DNA from: Vibrio rarus
GTDB lineage: Bacteria > Pseudomonadota > Gammaproteobacteria > Enterobacterales > Vibrionaceae
Direction: 5' to 3'
Assembly (NCBI RefSeq): GCF_024347075.1
Contig: NZ_AP024901.1
Location: 1 to 64,000 of the forward strand
DNA length: 64,000 bases
Shown here: one piece after another, positions 44,537 through 54,140 of the stretch
Numbering within the stretch: position 1 is the first letter of the stretch
Layout of the letters: every line of letters begins with the position of its first letter
The notes under the pieces: model-generated
What the model saw: the letters and a program-made list of their open reading frames with translations, nothing else
Told to the model about the DNA's origin: nothing
Database searches by the model: none
Translations under genes and position numbers: made by a program

Positions 44537-47500
44537 ATGAAAACAAAATTTTTGATGATACCCCTAGCCTTGGCTGTATTAACTGCATGTCATTCCAATG
44601 ATAATCATTCGACCACGCCTGCTACTACTGCAGCAAAATCAGCAATAAAAGCCCCTGAAGCTAAAGCCCCTGAAGCTAAAGCGCCAGAAGCTAAAGCGCC
44701 AGAAGCTAAAGCACCAGAAGCAAAAGCACCAGAAGCTAAAGCACCAGAAGCAAAAGCACCAGAAGCTAAAGCACCAGTGACTCAACCAACGAAAGTTGAC
44801 ACACCAAAAACAGCAGCCCCAAAAACAGAAGCGCCAAAAACAGCAGCCCCAAAAACTGAAGCGCCAAAAACTGAAGCGCCAAAAACTGCACCAGCTAAAG
44901 TTGCCCCACCGAAACCTGTCATCAATGGCGTGCTTGGTGATGATTTAGAGTCATCTACACTGAGTGAAAGTTGGGTGAAATACTCTGGTGGTTCTGATGC
45001 AATGGGTTTAACTACTGCTAAAGCTAACGGTGGTACTCAGTCATTATTGATAAAAGACAGCAGTACAACAGATGAGACGCATGTTGCATTACTATTTAAA
45101 GATCAAAAAGTTAAGAATGGTACAGTCACCTTTGATACGTTAATACCAAGTTCTAATGATGATGACACCTATTTTGTTTTAAGTGATACCACTAACCCTG
45201 GTTTTTATACGCTTCACTTAAAGGATGAAGATCTCTATCTGGAAGGGAATCATGGTAGTAAGCTCGTTGGGCATGTTTCGCGTGATAAATGGCATACCAT
45301 TTCAATGAAATGGGACCATTTTAGTGGAAACTATACTACATCTGTCGATGGTGGAAAACCGACAACTGTTATGATTTTCACTCTTGACCAGTTTGTTAAC
45401 AGAGTAGATCCATCGCAATTGCTTATTAAAACAGGTTCAGAAACGGGTACGGGTAATAACGTTTACATTGATAATGTCGCATTCAACCTTGATGGAAAAA
45501 CCCTGCCTAAAGCATCTGTACCAGGCACATCAACGCCAGCAACACCTGGAACTTCAACACCAGATACTTCAACACCAGCACCAGCTAAAGCGGCACCAGC
45601 GGAACCTGTTGGCGTGCTTGGCGATAATTTTGAAGGGGAAAAATTTAGCAAGTATTGGATGGCTTATAGTGGTGATGCAACTTGCTGTAGCTTAAGTGAT
45701 AAGCATGCGAATACGGGTTCTAAGTCATTATTAATAAAAGATGTTAGCGCTGCAGGGAATGCTACTGTGGCTTTACAATTTAAAAAGGCACATGCGAAGG
45801 AAGGCACTGTAGCGTTTGATGCGTACGTTCCTAATACTAATACTAAGGACGCGTATTTTCTTTTAAATGAGGGTGAAGGTCTTCCAAATGTTAAGCTCCA
45901 CTTAAAGGGTGATGATCTGATTTTGGAAGGACCAGACAGTACTGTAAATGTAGGTAAATTCTCTCGTGATGCGTGGCATGCGGTTAGTATTGAATGGGAT
46001 TTTACTAAGTACGTTATAACTCTTGATGGACATTCTGTTACGGCATTATTGTACAAAATTGGATCTTTTGCTAAAACTAATCCATCGCAATTTACCGTTA
46101 TGGTAGGTGATACAGCCAATACCGGTGATGAAGTTTATCTTGATAATGTCGCATTCCAACTTGAAGGTGAAGGTGATGTGCATGTACAAGCGCCAGCAGT
46201 AACAGCACCAACGACACCAGCAGTAACGGCACCAACGACACCAACGACACCAGCGGTTAGTGATAATATAGCGGGTGATGATTTTGAATCCTATAACGTT
46301 GGTGATGTAGTTGGTGGTCATTGGAAAGCGCCTAGTGCAAGTGAAACTGGAATGAGCGCCACTATTACTGATGAGAAAGCTAATGGAGGCTCTAAATCAT
46401 TAGTATTAAAAGATTTAGAAGCAAAAGCTAAACCTTATGCAACATTGCCATTCGTATCTGAAGCAAAAAGTGGTTCTGTCTCTGTTGATGCATTCTTCCC
46501 AGCAGATAATAAAAAATTCACTTATATTAAAATCGGTAAGGGCAGTGCTAATGACGACAGATATCTTGAAATAAAACAAGATGGTACAAAATTACTTATT
46601 GCTCATAAAGATAAACATGATGAAACACTCAAAGCCACATTGACTCTTGATGCTTGGCATACGTTTAAAATCACTTGGACTGAATCTAATACATATACTA
46701 TTACCTTAGATGGTACTGATCTTGTAAAAGATGCTGACCAAACTGCCACTGGATATACTGGTATCATTCCGACTGAGTTGAGATTGTATACGGGTGATTC
46801 TAAAGCCGCGGGTAACGTAGCATATTTTGATAATGTTAAATCTGATCTATTTGAAGCACCTGCAGCAACTGCACCAGTAACACCTACACCTGCAGTAACT
46901 GCACCAGTAACACCTACACCTGCAGTAACTGCACCAGTAACACCTACACCCGCAGTAACTGAACTAGTAACACATAAAGTAACTGAACCAGTTACATCTA
47001 GTGGTGTGTTTGGCGATAATATGGAAGGGGCTAAAATTAACGCTTCTTGGAAGGCTTATACGGGTGAGGCAACTTGCTGTAGCTTAAGTGATAAGCATGC
47101 AAAAACGGGTTCTCATTCATTATTAATAAAAGACACGAGTGCATCTGCGAAAGCTACGGTTAGCTTACTATTTAAAAAAGCAAGTGTTAAAGATGGCACT
47201 GTAACGTTTGATACTTTCGTTCCAGATACTAACAGTGAGGACACTTATTTTGTCTTAAATACAGGTACTGGGGATGCAGCCTTTAAGCTTCATCTAAAAG
47301 GTGAAGAGCTATTCGTTGAAGGAGATAACACAAGCCAAAAAGTTGCAGATTTTACACGTAATGCATGGCACACAATTAGTATGCAATGGGATTTTAATAA
47401 TTTGATTACGGTAGTTGATGGAGCAACACCAGTTACTGCACCTATATTCGTCATACAGCCTGTCGGCCAAAACCCATCACAATTTACGGTTATAGCAGGT

Positions 47501-48205
47501 GCTATAGCTAATACAGATGATGAAGTTTACATTGATAATGTTGCATTCAAACTTGAAGGTGAAGAGCAAACTCAAGCACCCGCAGTAACTGAACCAACAA
47601 CAGCAGTTGCTATTTCTGGTGATGATTTTGAGTCCTATGCCATTGGTGATACGGTTGGTGGTCAATGGAACGCTCCTGATGCAAGTCAAACTGGAAAGGT
47701 CGCGATTGTTACTGATGAGGTAACTAATGGAAGTGAAAAAGCATTAGTATTAAAAGATAATAGTACATCGGGTAAACCATATGTATCATTACCATTCGTG
47801 GAATCTAATACGGCTAGTGGGTCTGTATCGCTTGATGCATTTTTCCCATCAGCTAATGCAGACTACACTTATATTAAAATCGGTAAGAGTTCTGATAATA
47901 AAGACAGATACATTGAAATTAAACAAGAAGCCCAAAAATTACTTGTTGCTCATACAGATAGTAAAAAGGATGTGGTTATTTATGAAAACCTGACTCTTGA
48001 TACTTGGCATACGTTTAATATCACCTGGACTGAATCTCATACATATACTATTACCTTAGATGGTACTGAGATTGTTAAAGACGCCGACCAAAATGCTACT
48101 GGCTATGGTAATGTAGTTCCGACTGAGTTAGGATTATACACCGGCTTTAATAGTGGAACAGGTAACGTAGCATACTTTGATAATGTTAAATCTGATCTAT
48201 TCTAA
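44537..48205 (+). CDS. Lp2: giant modular lipoprotein with five A-type modules
   Basis: 1222 residues. Signal with Cys18 (His +2), nine KAPEA repeats (38-82) and a PKTAA/PKTEA stalk (about 95-122). Five sandwich modules of about 185 residues: M1 about 137-326, M2 364-549, M3 583-777, M4 828-1012, M5 1030-1222. M3 and M5 end in YFDNVKSDLF like Lp1; M1, M2 and M4 end in DNVAFxLxG. M2 and M4 contain a vicinal Cys pair (TCCSLSDKHA). Pro/Thr linkers (TPTPAVTAPV type) join modules. Every module repeats GxxSLLIKD, DxfxP and WHTxxxxW. This looks like a multivalent binding protein; no enzyme motif is visible. Confidence 0.85.
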   Translation: MKTKFLMIPLALAVLTACHSNDNHSTTPATTAAKSAIKAPEAKAPEAKAPEAKAPEAKAPEAKAPEAKAPEAKAPEAKAPVTQPTKVDTPKTAAPKTEAPKTAAPKTEAPKTEAPKTAPAKVAPPKPVINGVLGDDLESSTLSESWVKYSGGSDAMGLTTAKANGGTQSLLIKDSSTTDETHVALLFKDQKVKNGTVTFDTLIPSSNDDDTYFVLSDTTNPGFYTLHLKDEDLYLEGNHGSKLVGHVSRDKWHTISMKWDHFSGNYTTSVDGGKPTTVMIFTLDQFVNRVDPSQLLIKTGSETGTGNNVYIDNVAFNLDGKTLPKASVPGTSTPATPGTSTPDTSTPAPAKAAPAEPVGVLGDNFEGEKFSKYWMAYSGDATCCSLSDKHANTGSKSLLIKDVSAAGNATVALQFKKAHAKEGTVAFDAYVPNTNTKDAYFLLNEGEGLPNVKLHLKGDDLILEGPDSTVNVGKFSRDAWHAVSIEWDFTKYVITLDGHSVTALLYKIGSFAKTNPSQFTVMVGDTANTGDEVYLDNVAFQLEGEGDVHVQAPAVTAPTTPAVTAPTTPTTPAVSDNIAGDDFESYNVGDVVGGHWKAPSASETGMSATITDEKANGGSKSLVLKDLEAKAKPYATLPFVSEAKSGSVSVDAFFPADNKKFTYIKIGKGSANDDRYLEIKQDGTKLLIAHKDKHDETLKATLTLDAWHTFKITWTESNTYTITLDGTDLVKDADQTATGYTGIIPTELRLYTGDSKAAGNVAYFDNVKSDLFEAPAATAPVTPTPAVTAPVTPTPAVTAPVTPTPAVTELVTHKVTEPVTSSGVFGDNMEGAKINASWKAYTGEATCCSLSDKHAKTGSHSLLIKDTSASAKATVSLLFKKASVKDGTVTFDTFVPDTNSEDTYFVLNTGTGDAAFKLHLKGEELFVEGDNTSQKVADFTRNAWHTISMQWDFNNLITVVDGATPVTAPIFVIQPVGQNPSQFTVIAGAIANTDDEVYIDNVAFKLEGEEQTQAPAVTEPTTAVAISGDDFESYAIGDTVGGQWNAPDASQTGKVAIVTDEVTNGSEKALVLKDNSTSGKPYVSLPFVESNTASGSVSLDAFFPSANADYTYIKIGKSSDNKDRYIEIKQEAQKLLVAHTDSKKDVVIYENLTLDTWHTFNITWTESHTYTITLDGTEIVKDADQNATGYGNVVPTELGLYTGFNSGTGNVAYFDNVKSDLF
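44648..44782 (+). repeat. 15-bp coding tandem repeat (KAPEA)9 in Lp2
   Basis: Nine units encoding KAPEA with silent variation between units, followed at 44819-44902 by PKT[AE]A units. A likely length-variable stalk. Confidence 0.93.
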
Positions 48206-48229
48206 CGGTTGATCATTTAATCTATATAT

Positions 48230-48257
48230 AAGGCCGAAGTTTTCTTCGGCCTTTTTT
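48230..48257 (+). terminator. Lp2 terminator
   Basis: AAGGCCGAAG / CTTCGGCCTT, 4-base loop, then TTTT. Confidence 0.93.
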
Positions 48258-48404
48258 ATCTCAAAGTTTAATATTGACTAATGTCTATATTATTTTATTA
48301 TTTTATTGTTTTTGATAATATTTAGAGTATTATTATAAATAATATATATTCAATATTAATTTAAGTTTCCCCATCATTTATGCTTAGATAAATGTTTGGG
48401 AATG

Positions 48405-48444
48405 TTTATTTGTTTATCTATTTGTTTATTTGTTTATTTGTTTA
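48405..48444 (+). repeat. 8-bp tandem repeat (TTTATTTG) before Lp3
   Basis: About five 8-bp units of TTTATTTG/TTTGTTTA, one degenerate, ending 16 bp before the Lp3 start codon. It replaces the TGGATATATT leader found before the sister genes. Confidence 0.85.
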
Positions 48445-48460
48445 AATTTATGGAAATTTT

Positions 48461-50074
48461 ATGAAAACTAAATTTTTGATGATACCTTTAGCCTTGGCTG
48501 TATTAACTGCATGTCATTCCAATGATAATCATTCAACAACGGCTGTTACTGCAGCAGCTAAAACAGCAGTAACTAAAACGGCAGTAACTAAAGCTCCAGA
48601 AGCTAAAGCTCCAGAAGCCAAAGCCCCAGAAGCTAAAGCCCCAGAAGCCAAAGCCCCTGAAGCCAAAGCCCCAGTGACTCAACCAACGAAAGTTGACACA
48701 CCTAAAACAGAAGCACCTAAAACAGAAGCACCTAAAACAGAAGCACCTAAAACAGAAGCACCTAAAACTGAAGCACCTAAAACTGAAGCACCTAAAACTG
48801 AAGCACCTAAAACTGAACCAGTTAAAGTTGCAGCACCGAAACCGGTAATTCATGGCACACTGAGTGATGATCTAGAATCATCCACAATTAGTGAAAGTTG
48901 GGTGAAGTACACTGGTGGCTCTGATGCAATGGGTCTAACTCCAGCTAAAGGCACTAATAGCACTCAGTCATTATTGATAAAAGACAGCAGTTCAACAGAA
49001 GAGACGCATGTTGCCTTACTATTTAAAGACCAAAATGTTGAGACTGGTACAGTCACCTTTGATACGTTAATACCAAGTTCTAATGATGATGACACCTATT
49101 TTGTTTTAAGTGATACCACTAACCCTGGTTTTTATACGCTTCACTTAAAGGATGAAGATCTCTATATTGAAGGGAATAATGGTAATAAGCTCGTTGGGCA
49201 TGTTTCGCGTGATAAATGGCATACAATTAGCCTGAAATTTGATGGACCATTTTATACGACAACTGTTGATGGAACATCCACGACTGTTCATATATTCACA
49301 ATTGACAAGTTTGTTAAAAGAGTAGCACCATCGCAATTGCTTATTAAAACAGGTTCAGAAACGGGTACGGGTAATAACGTTTACATTGATAATGTCTTGT
49401 TCAACCTTGATGGAAGTGCGCAACCTACACCAGTAAAAGCACCTACTCAACCAGTGGTAACTCCATCAACACATGCATCCGCAGGTGGCGATGATTTTGA
49501 ATCCTATGCTGTTGGTGATACGGTTGGTGGTGACTGGAAAGTTCCTGATGCCAGTAAAACTGGATTAACCGCTATTATTTCTAAAGACCAAGTGGCGAGT
49601 GGAAGTGAAAAATCATTACTATTAAAAGATAATAGTACAACGGGCAAACCATACGTTGCGTTACCATTCAAATCTGATGCGACTAGTGGTTCTGTATCGC
49701 TTGATGCCTTTTTCCCAGCAGCTAACGAAAAGTTCACTTATATTAAAATAGGTAAGAGTTCTAGTAATAAAGATAGATACATTGAAATTAAACAAGAAGC
49801 CCAAAAATTAGTTATTGCTCATACAAAAGGTGCAGATGATGAGGTTATTGAGGAACATCTGACTCTTGATGCATGGCATACATTTAAAATTTCTTGGACT
49901 GAATCTAATAAATATACTATCAGCTTAGATGGCACCGAGATTGTTAAAGATAAGGATCAAACTCTTACTGGATATACTGATACAGTTCCAACAGAGTTGG
50001 GACTTTACACCGGTGATACTAAGGGTGATGCTAACCTAGCATACTTTGATAATGTCAAATCTGATTTATTCTAA
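48461..50074 (+). CDS. Lp3: modular lipoprotein (two A-type modules)
   Basis: 537 residues. Signal identical to Lp2 (Cys18, His +2), five KAPEA units (44-68), about seven PKTEA units (81-118), module A' (about 131-325, close to M1 of Lp2) and module A (about 345-537, ending YFDNVKSDLF). The second half (from 49412) is almost identical in DNA to that of Lp4. No separate ribosome site stands out; the AT-rich leader holds the TTTATTTG repeat. Not recognised as an enzyme. Confidence 0.84.
   Translation: MKTKFLMIPLALAVLTACHSNDNHSTTAVTAAAKTAVTKTAVTKAPEAKAPEAKAPEAKAPEAKAPEAKAPVTQPTKVDTPKTEAPKTEAPKTEAPKTEAPKTEAPKTEAPKTEAPKTEPVKVAAPKPVIHGTLSDDLESSTISESWVKYTGGSDAMGLTPAKGTNSTQSLLIKDSSSTEETHVALLFKDQNVETGTVTFDTLIPSSNDDDTYFVLSDTTNPGFYTLHLKDEDLYIEGNNGNKLVGHVSRDKWHTISLKFDGPFYTTTVDGTSTTVHIFTIDKFVKRVAPSQLLIKTGSETGTGNNVYIDNVLFNLDGSAQPTPVKAPTQPVVTPSTHASAGGDDFESYAVGDTVGGDWKVPDASKTGLTAIISKDQVASGSEKSLLLKDNSTTGKPYVALPFKSDATSGSVSLDAFFPAANEKFTYIKIGKSSSNKDRYIEIKQEAQKLVIAHTKGADDEVIEEHLTLDAWHTFKISWTESNKYTISLDGTEIVKDKDQTLTGYTDTVPTELGLYTGDTKGDANLAYFDNVKSDLF
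48590..48814 (+). repeat. 15-bp coding tandem repeats in the Lp3 stalk
   Basis: (KAPEA)5 at 48590-48664, then PKTEA units at 48701-48814, several of them identical at DNA level (CCTAAAACAGAAGCA), so recent slippage is likely. Confidence 0.93.
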
Positions 50075-50097
50075 TCGTTTGATAATTTAACTGATAT

Positions 50098-50125
50098 GGC
50101 CGGAGTTTTCTCCGGCCTTTTTTTG
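50098..50125 (+). terminator. Lp3 terminator
   Basis: GGCCGGAG / CTCCGGCC, 4-base loop, followed by a T-run. Same sequence as the Lp4 terminator. Confidence 0.95.
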
Positions 50126-50149
50126 TTTAGTTTAAATCATATAAGTTAA

Positions 50150-50318
50150 GTTATATCAATCACACTAAGTAATTGATTAGCAATGGCGCAGGAAAAATGC
50201 ATGAAAATATGGTGGATTTTTTCGATAAGTAGTGATTCTGCAATCAAAAGTTCTAACGCAGTTATCGAGTATTTTAACAATCTAGAATGGTCAGTAATTT
50301 AGTACGATTGGTATTATA
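50150..50318. mobile_element. MITE-like element, copy 2, with identifiable empty site
   Basis: About 169 bp, homologous to 39471-39636. It interrupts a region that is otherwise duplicated before Lp5: 50135-50149 and 50319-50332 are contiguous at 52154-52182. Imperfect terminal inverted repeats: left TTATATCAATCACACTAA; the reverse complement of the right end is TAATACCAATCGTACTAA. Confidence 0.8.
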
Positions 50319-50492
50319 TGTGAAAACATAGATTTATTGTTATTAATCTGCTTGACTGCAAAATTCACATAATATGTTTTTTAAGGTTAAACCTGAGAAG
50401 CGTATTGTAATAATGTAACGTTATCTCCATTTTTATTTCAATAATAAAAGTGTCAGGGGATACTATTCTCTATTTAATATAATGGATATATT

Positions 50493-52091
50493 ATGAAAAC
50501 GAAATTTTTGATGATACCCTTAGCTTTAGCTGTACTAACCGCATGTCATTCTAATGAACATCATTCAACTACCCCTGTTACTGCTGCAGCAAAATCAGCA
50601 ATAAAAGCCCCTGAAGCCAAAGCCCCAGAAGCGAAAGCACCTGAAGCCAAAGCACCTGAAACCAAAGCGCCAGTGACTCAACCAACGAAAGTTGAAACAC
50701 CAAAAACAGAAACACCAAAAACAGAAGCACCAAAAACAGAAGCACCAAAAACAGAAGCACCAAAAACAGAAGCACCAAAAACAGAAGCTATAAAAACAGA
50801 AACACCGAAAACAGAAACACCAAAAACTGAGCCAGTTAAAGTTGTAGCACCGAAACCTGTAATTCATGGCACACTGAGTGATGATCTAGAATCATCCACA
50901 ATTAGTGAAAGTTGGGTGAAATACTCTGGTGGTTCTGATGCAATGAATCTAACTCCAGCTAAAGGCACTAATACCACTCAGTCATTATTGATAAAAGACA
51001 ACAGTACAACAGAAGAGACGCAGGTTGCGCTTCTATTTAAAGATCAAAAGATTAAGGAGGGGTCAGTATCGTTTGAAACGTTAATACCAAGTTCTAATGA
51101 TGATGATACTTTTTTTGTTTTAAGTGATACCACGAACCCTGCTTACTATAAGCTTCACTTAGAAGATGAAGATCTCTACCTGGAAGGGAAAGATGGGCGT
51201 AAGCTAGTTGGGCAAGTTACACATGATGCATGGCATACTATTAGTATGAAGTGGGATACAGACGGAAAGTTCACAACAACCGTTGATGGAGTTTCCAAGG
51301 TTGAGAGCATTATCATGATTGATATGTTTGTTAAAAGGGTCTATCCATCGCAATTGCTGATTAAAACAGGTTCAGAAACGGGTACGGGTAATAACGTTTA
51401 TATTGACAATGTCGCGTTTCACCTTGATGGAAGTGCGCAACCTACACCAGTAACAGCACCTACTCAACCAGTGGTCACTCCATCAACACACGCATCCGCA
51501 GGTGGCGATGACTTTGAATCCTATGCCGTTGGTGATACGGTTGGTGGTGACTGGAAAGTTCCGGATGCCAGTAAAACTGGATTAACCGCTATTATTTCCA
51601 AAGACCAAGTGGCGAGTGGAAGTGAAAAATCATTACTATTAAAAGATAATAGTACAACGGGCAAACCATACGTTGCGTTACCATTCAAATCTGATGCGAC
51701 TAGTGGTTCTGTATCGCTTGATGCCTTTTTCCCAGCAGCTAACGAAAAGTTCACTTATATTAAAATAGGTAAGAGTTCTAGTAATAAAGATAGATACATT
51801 GAAATTAAACAAGAAGCCCAAAAATTAGTTATTGCTCATACAAAAAGTGCAGATGATGAGGTTATTGAGGAGCATCTGACTCTTGATGCATGGCATACAT
51901 TTAAAATTTCTTGGACTGAATCTAATAAATATACTATCAGCTTAGATGGCACCGAGATTGTTAAAGATAAGGATCAAACTCTTACTGGATATACTGATAC
52001 AGTTCCAACAGAGTTGGGACTTTACACCGGTGATACTAAGGGTGATGCTAACCTAGCATACTTTGATAATGTCAAATCTGATTTATTCTAA
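50493..52091 (+). CDS. Lp4: modular lipoprotein (two A-type modules)
   Basis: 532 residues. Same signal (Cys18, His +2), four KAPEA-type units (38-57), PKTEx units (70-113), module A' and module A. The A' module differs from that of Lp3, but the last 220 residues are almost the same, with identical intermodule linker (STHASAGGDDFESY) and terminator: a sign of recent duplication or gene conversion. Its leader (about 50325-50492) is duplicated before Lp5. Confidence 0.84.
   Translation: MKTKFLMIPLALAVLTACHSNEHHSTTPVTAAAKSAIKAPEAKAPEAKAPEAKAPETKAPVTQPTKVETPKTETPKTEAPKTEAPKTEAPKTEAPKTEAIKTETPKTETPKTEPVKVVAPKPVIHGTLSDDLESSTISESWVKYSGGSDAMNLTPAKGTNTTQSLLIKDNSTTEETQVALLFKDQKIKEGSVSFETLIPSSNDDDTFFVLSDTTNPAYYKLHLEDEDLYLEGKDGRKLVGQVTHDAWHTISMKWDTDGKFTTTVDGVSKVESIIMIDMFVKRVYPSQLLIKTGSETGTGNNVYIDNVAFHLDGSAQPTPVTAPTQPVVTPSTHASAGGDDFESYAVGDTVGGDWKVPDASKTGLTAIISKDQVASGSEKSLLLKDNSTTGKPYVALPFKSDATSGSVSLDAFFPAANEKFTYIKIGKSSSNKDRYIEIKQEAQKLVIAHTKSADDEVIEEHLTLDAWHTFKISWTESNKYTISLDGTEIVKDKDQTLTGYTDTVPTELGLYTGDTKGDANLAYFDNVKSDLF
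50604..50831 (+). repeat. 15-bp coding tandem repeats in the Lp4 stalk
   Basis: KAPEA/KAPET at 50604-50663 and PKTEA/PKTET at 50700-50831, with runs of identical CCAAAAACAGAAGCA units. Confidence 0.93.
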
Positions 52092-52114
52092 TCGTTTGAT
52101 AATTTAACTGATAT

Positions 52115-52140
52115 GGCCGGAGTTTTCTCCGGCCTTTTTA
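52115..52140 (+). terminator. Lp4 terminator
   Basis: GGCCGGAG / CTCCGGCC, then TTTTTA; a copy of the Lp3 terminator. Confidence 0.95.
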
Positions 52141-52349
52141 TTTTTAATTTTCTAATCATATAATTCAAAAATGAAAACATAGTTTTACTGTTATGTTCAT
52201 TTATCTGCTTGACCGCAAAATATATATGATAAGTTTTTAAGGTTAAATGCCGAGAAGCGTATAGTAATAATATAAAGTTATCTCTGTTTTTATTTAAATA
52301 ATAAAGTGTCAGAGAGATATAGTTCCCTATCTAATATAATGGATATATT

Positions 52350-54140
52350 ATGAAATCAAAATTTTTGATGATACCTTTAGCTTTGGCTGTATTAACTGCA
52401 TGTAATTCTAATGAACATCATTCAACTACCCCTGCTACCTCTGCCGCACAATCAGCAATAAAGGCCTCAGAACTCAAGACACCTGTAGTTAACACTGCTG
52501 AAACTAATAATAAAGCAATTAAGACACCCATAGTTAATGCTCCCTTAGTTAAGACCCCAGAAGTTAAGACACCTGTAGTTAACACTACTGAAACTAAAGT
52601 ACCTGAAACCAAGGCGCCGGAAACCAAGACACCTGAAACCAAGACACCTGAAACTAAGGCACCTGAAACTAAGACACCAGAAACCAAGACACCAGAAACC
52701 AAGACACCAGAAACTAAAGCTCAAGAACCTCAAGGTCAGACTCAAAAAGTTCAGGCTTCAGAAGTTGGAGTTTCCACAGAAAATCATGTAGTTCAAATTA
52801 CCGATACCGATACTCATGATAGAGGTGAGATTCGTGTCGTGTTTGCAGAAGCAACTTCTGTAACTTCTATTGCCGATGGTAAATTTACGGTCGATTTGCA
52901 CCAAATTTCTATCGATGGCAATGATAAGAATAATGCTCTAAGTGTTGATTTATACACACAACCTACAGGTAGCGATAAAGATCTGTTTGGGGAAATTATA
53001 TTATCAGGCGGTAAAACGGGTGAAACCGCACCTATTTTGTACCGTACTACTGAGGGGACTAAGACTAAGATTGGTGAGCATGTTCTCGGTCATGATGTGT
53101 TACTAGAAGTGTCATGGACAAATGGCACCTATTCATTCAAAGTAGATGATAAAACAGACCCTAGTAAGAGTGTTTCAATTGATGGCTCACAACTTATTGA
53201 CTCAGTAATTAAGAGTGATCCTGTTGTTGCTGTTGCTTTGAAGCTAGGCAGCACTAATGAAACTACCCAAGATCAAGTCATCTTGGATAACTTTATGGTG
53301 TATCAAGGTTTAGGTGATAATACCAAATTGATCTTTGGTGATAGGTTTGATAGTACTGATGCAGGCACTTCACTTGCAGCTACGGATGATGCTTGGAGTA
53401 AATATAGCAAATACTCTAATGAAGCAGTGGTGATTGATGTTAAGGATGTAAAAATTCCAGCACCAGTAAGAGCACCTATCCCACCTCAACCAGAGGTGCA
53501 TCCAATATCGAATACAAAGGCTATTAAAGATGGTGATCTAGCCGATGATTTTGAATCATCTACATTGAGTTCACACTGGCATGCTTTCACTTTTGATAAT
53601 TCGTTAGCAAAAGAACAAAGTTTCACTATAACTAAAGCGACTGCGCATACAGGGTCTCACTCGTTATTGATCCAAGATTATAGTCCTTCAACGACAACTA
53701 ATATTGCTTTAGAGTTCAAAGAAGGAGAAGCAGCGTCGTCTGGTTCTGTAGGATTTTCTGCGTTTATACCTTCAACTAACCAAGACCCTACTTATTTTAA
53801 TTTAAACCATTACACTAACGCTGCATATCTTTCGGTAGAACAAATTGGCGATGAGCTATATATGGTAGGGAGCAGTAGTAGAATTCTCATTACAAAGATT
53901 ACCCGTGATACTTGGCATAATATTGGCTTGAAATGGGATGATACTAGTCATTTAAGTGTAACGGTTGATGGGACTGCTTATCCTGATACGACTAATGTAT
54001 TGACATTTGCCATTGATCGCGGTTTTGAAAAGTCACTCCCAACACAATTTAGTATTCAAACTGGAACTAACAGTGGTATAGGAAACCGAGTTTACATTGA
54101 TAATGTGAGATCCTCGAAATTATTCTATTACTATAAGTAG
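52350..54140 (+). CDS. Lp5: modular lipoprotein (modules B + A')
   Basis: 596 residues. Signal as in Lp2-Lp4 except Ser3 (Cys18, Asn +2), a stalk with K[VAT]PET repeats (83-122), module B (about 145-365: VVQITDTDTHDRGEIRV to DNFMVYQGLGD) and an A' module (about 385-590: DDFESSTLSSHWHAF). It ends YIDNVRSSKLFYYYK rather than SDLF, so the C-terminus has diverged. Order B-A as in Lp1 and Lp6, but no porin precedes it. A hairpin (GATAAGGT...ACCTTATC, about 54157-54185) follows without a T-run. Confidence 0.83.
   Translation: MKSKFLMIPLALAVLTACNSNEHHSTTPATSAAQSAIKASELKTPVVNTAETNNKAIKTPIVNAPLVKTPEVKTPVVNTTETKVPETKAPETKTPETKTPETKAPETKTPETKTPETKTPETKAQEPQGQTQKVQASEVGVSTENHVVQITDTDTHDRGEIRVVFAEATSVTSIADGKFTVDLHQISIDGNDKNNALSVDLYTQPTGSDKDLFGEIILSGGKTGETAPILYRTTEGTKTKIGEHVLGHDVLLEVSWTNGTYSFKVDDKTDPSKSVSIDGSQLIDSVIKSDPVVAVALKLGSTNETTQDQVILDNFMVYQGLGDNTKLIFGDRFDSTDAGTSLAATDDAWSKYSKYSNEAVVIDVKDVKIPAPVRAPIPPQPEVHPISNTKAIKDGDLADDFESSTLSSHWHAFTFDNSLAKEQSFTITKATAHTGSHSLLIQDYSPSTTTNIALEFKEGEAASSGSVGFSAFIPSTNQDPTYFNLNHYTNAAYLSVEQIGDELYMVGSSSRILITKITRDTWHNIGLKWDDTSHLSVTVDGTAYPDTTNVLTFAIDRGFEKSLPTQFSIQTGTNSGIGNRVYIDNVRSSKLFYYYK
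52596..52715 (+). repeat. 15-bp coding tandem repeat (KTPET) in the Lp5 stalk
   Basis: Eight K[VAT]PET units; several are identical at DNA level (AAGACACCTGAAACC / AAGACACCAGAAACC). Confidence 0.92.

Noticed and set aside
44648..52715. Short regular repeats considered as a CRISPR array
   Set aside because: Units are contiguous 15-mers without spacers and lie in frame inside lipoprotein genes.
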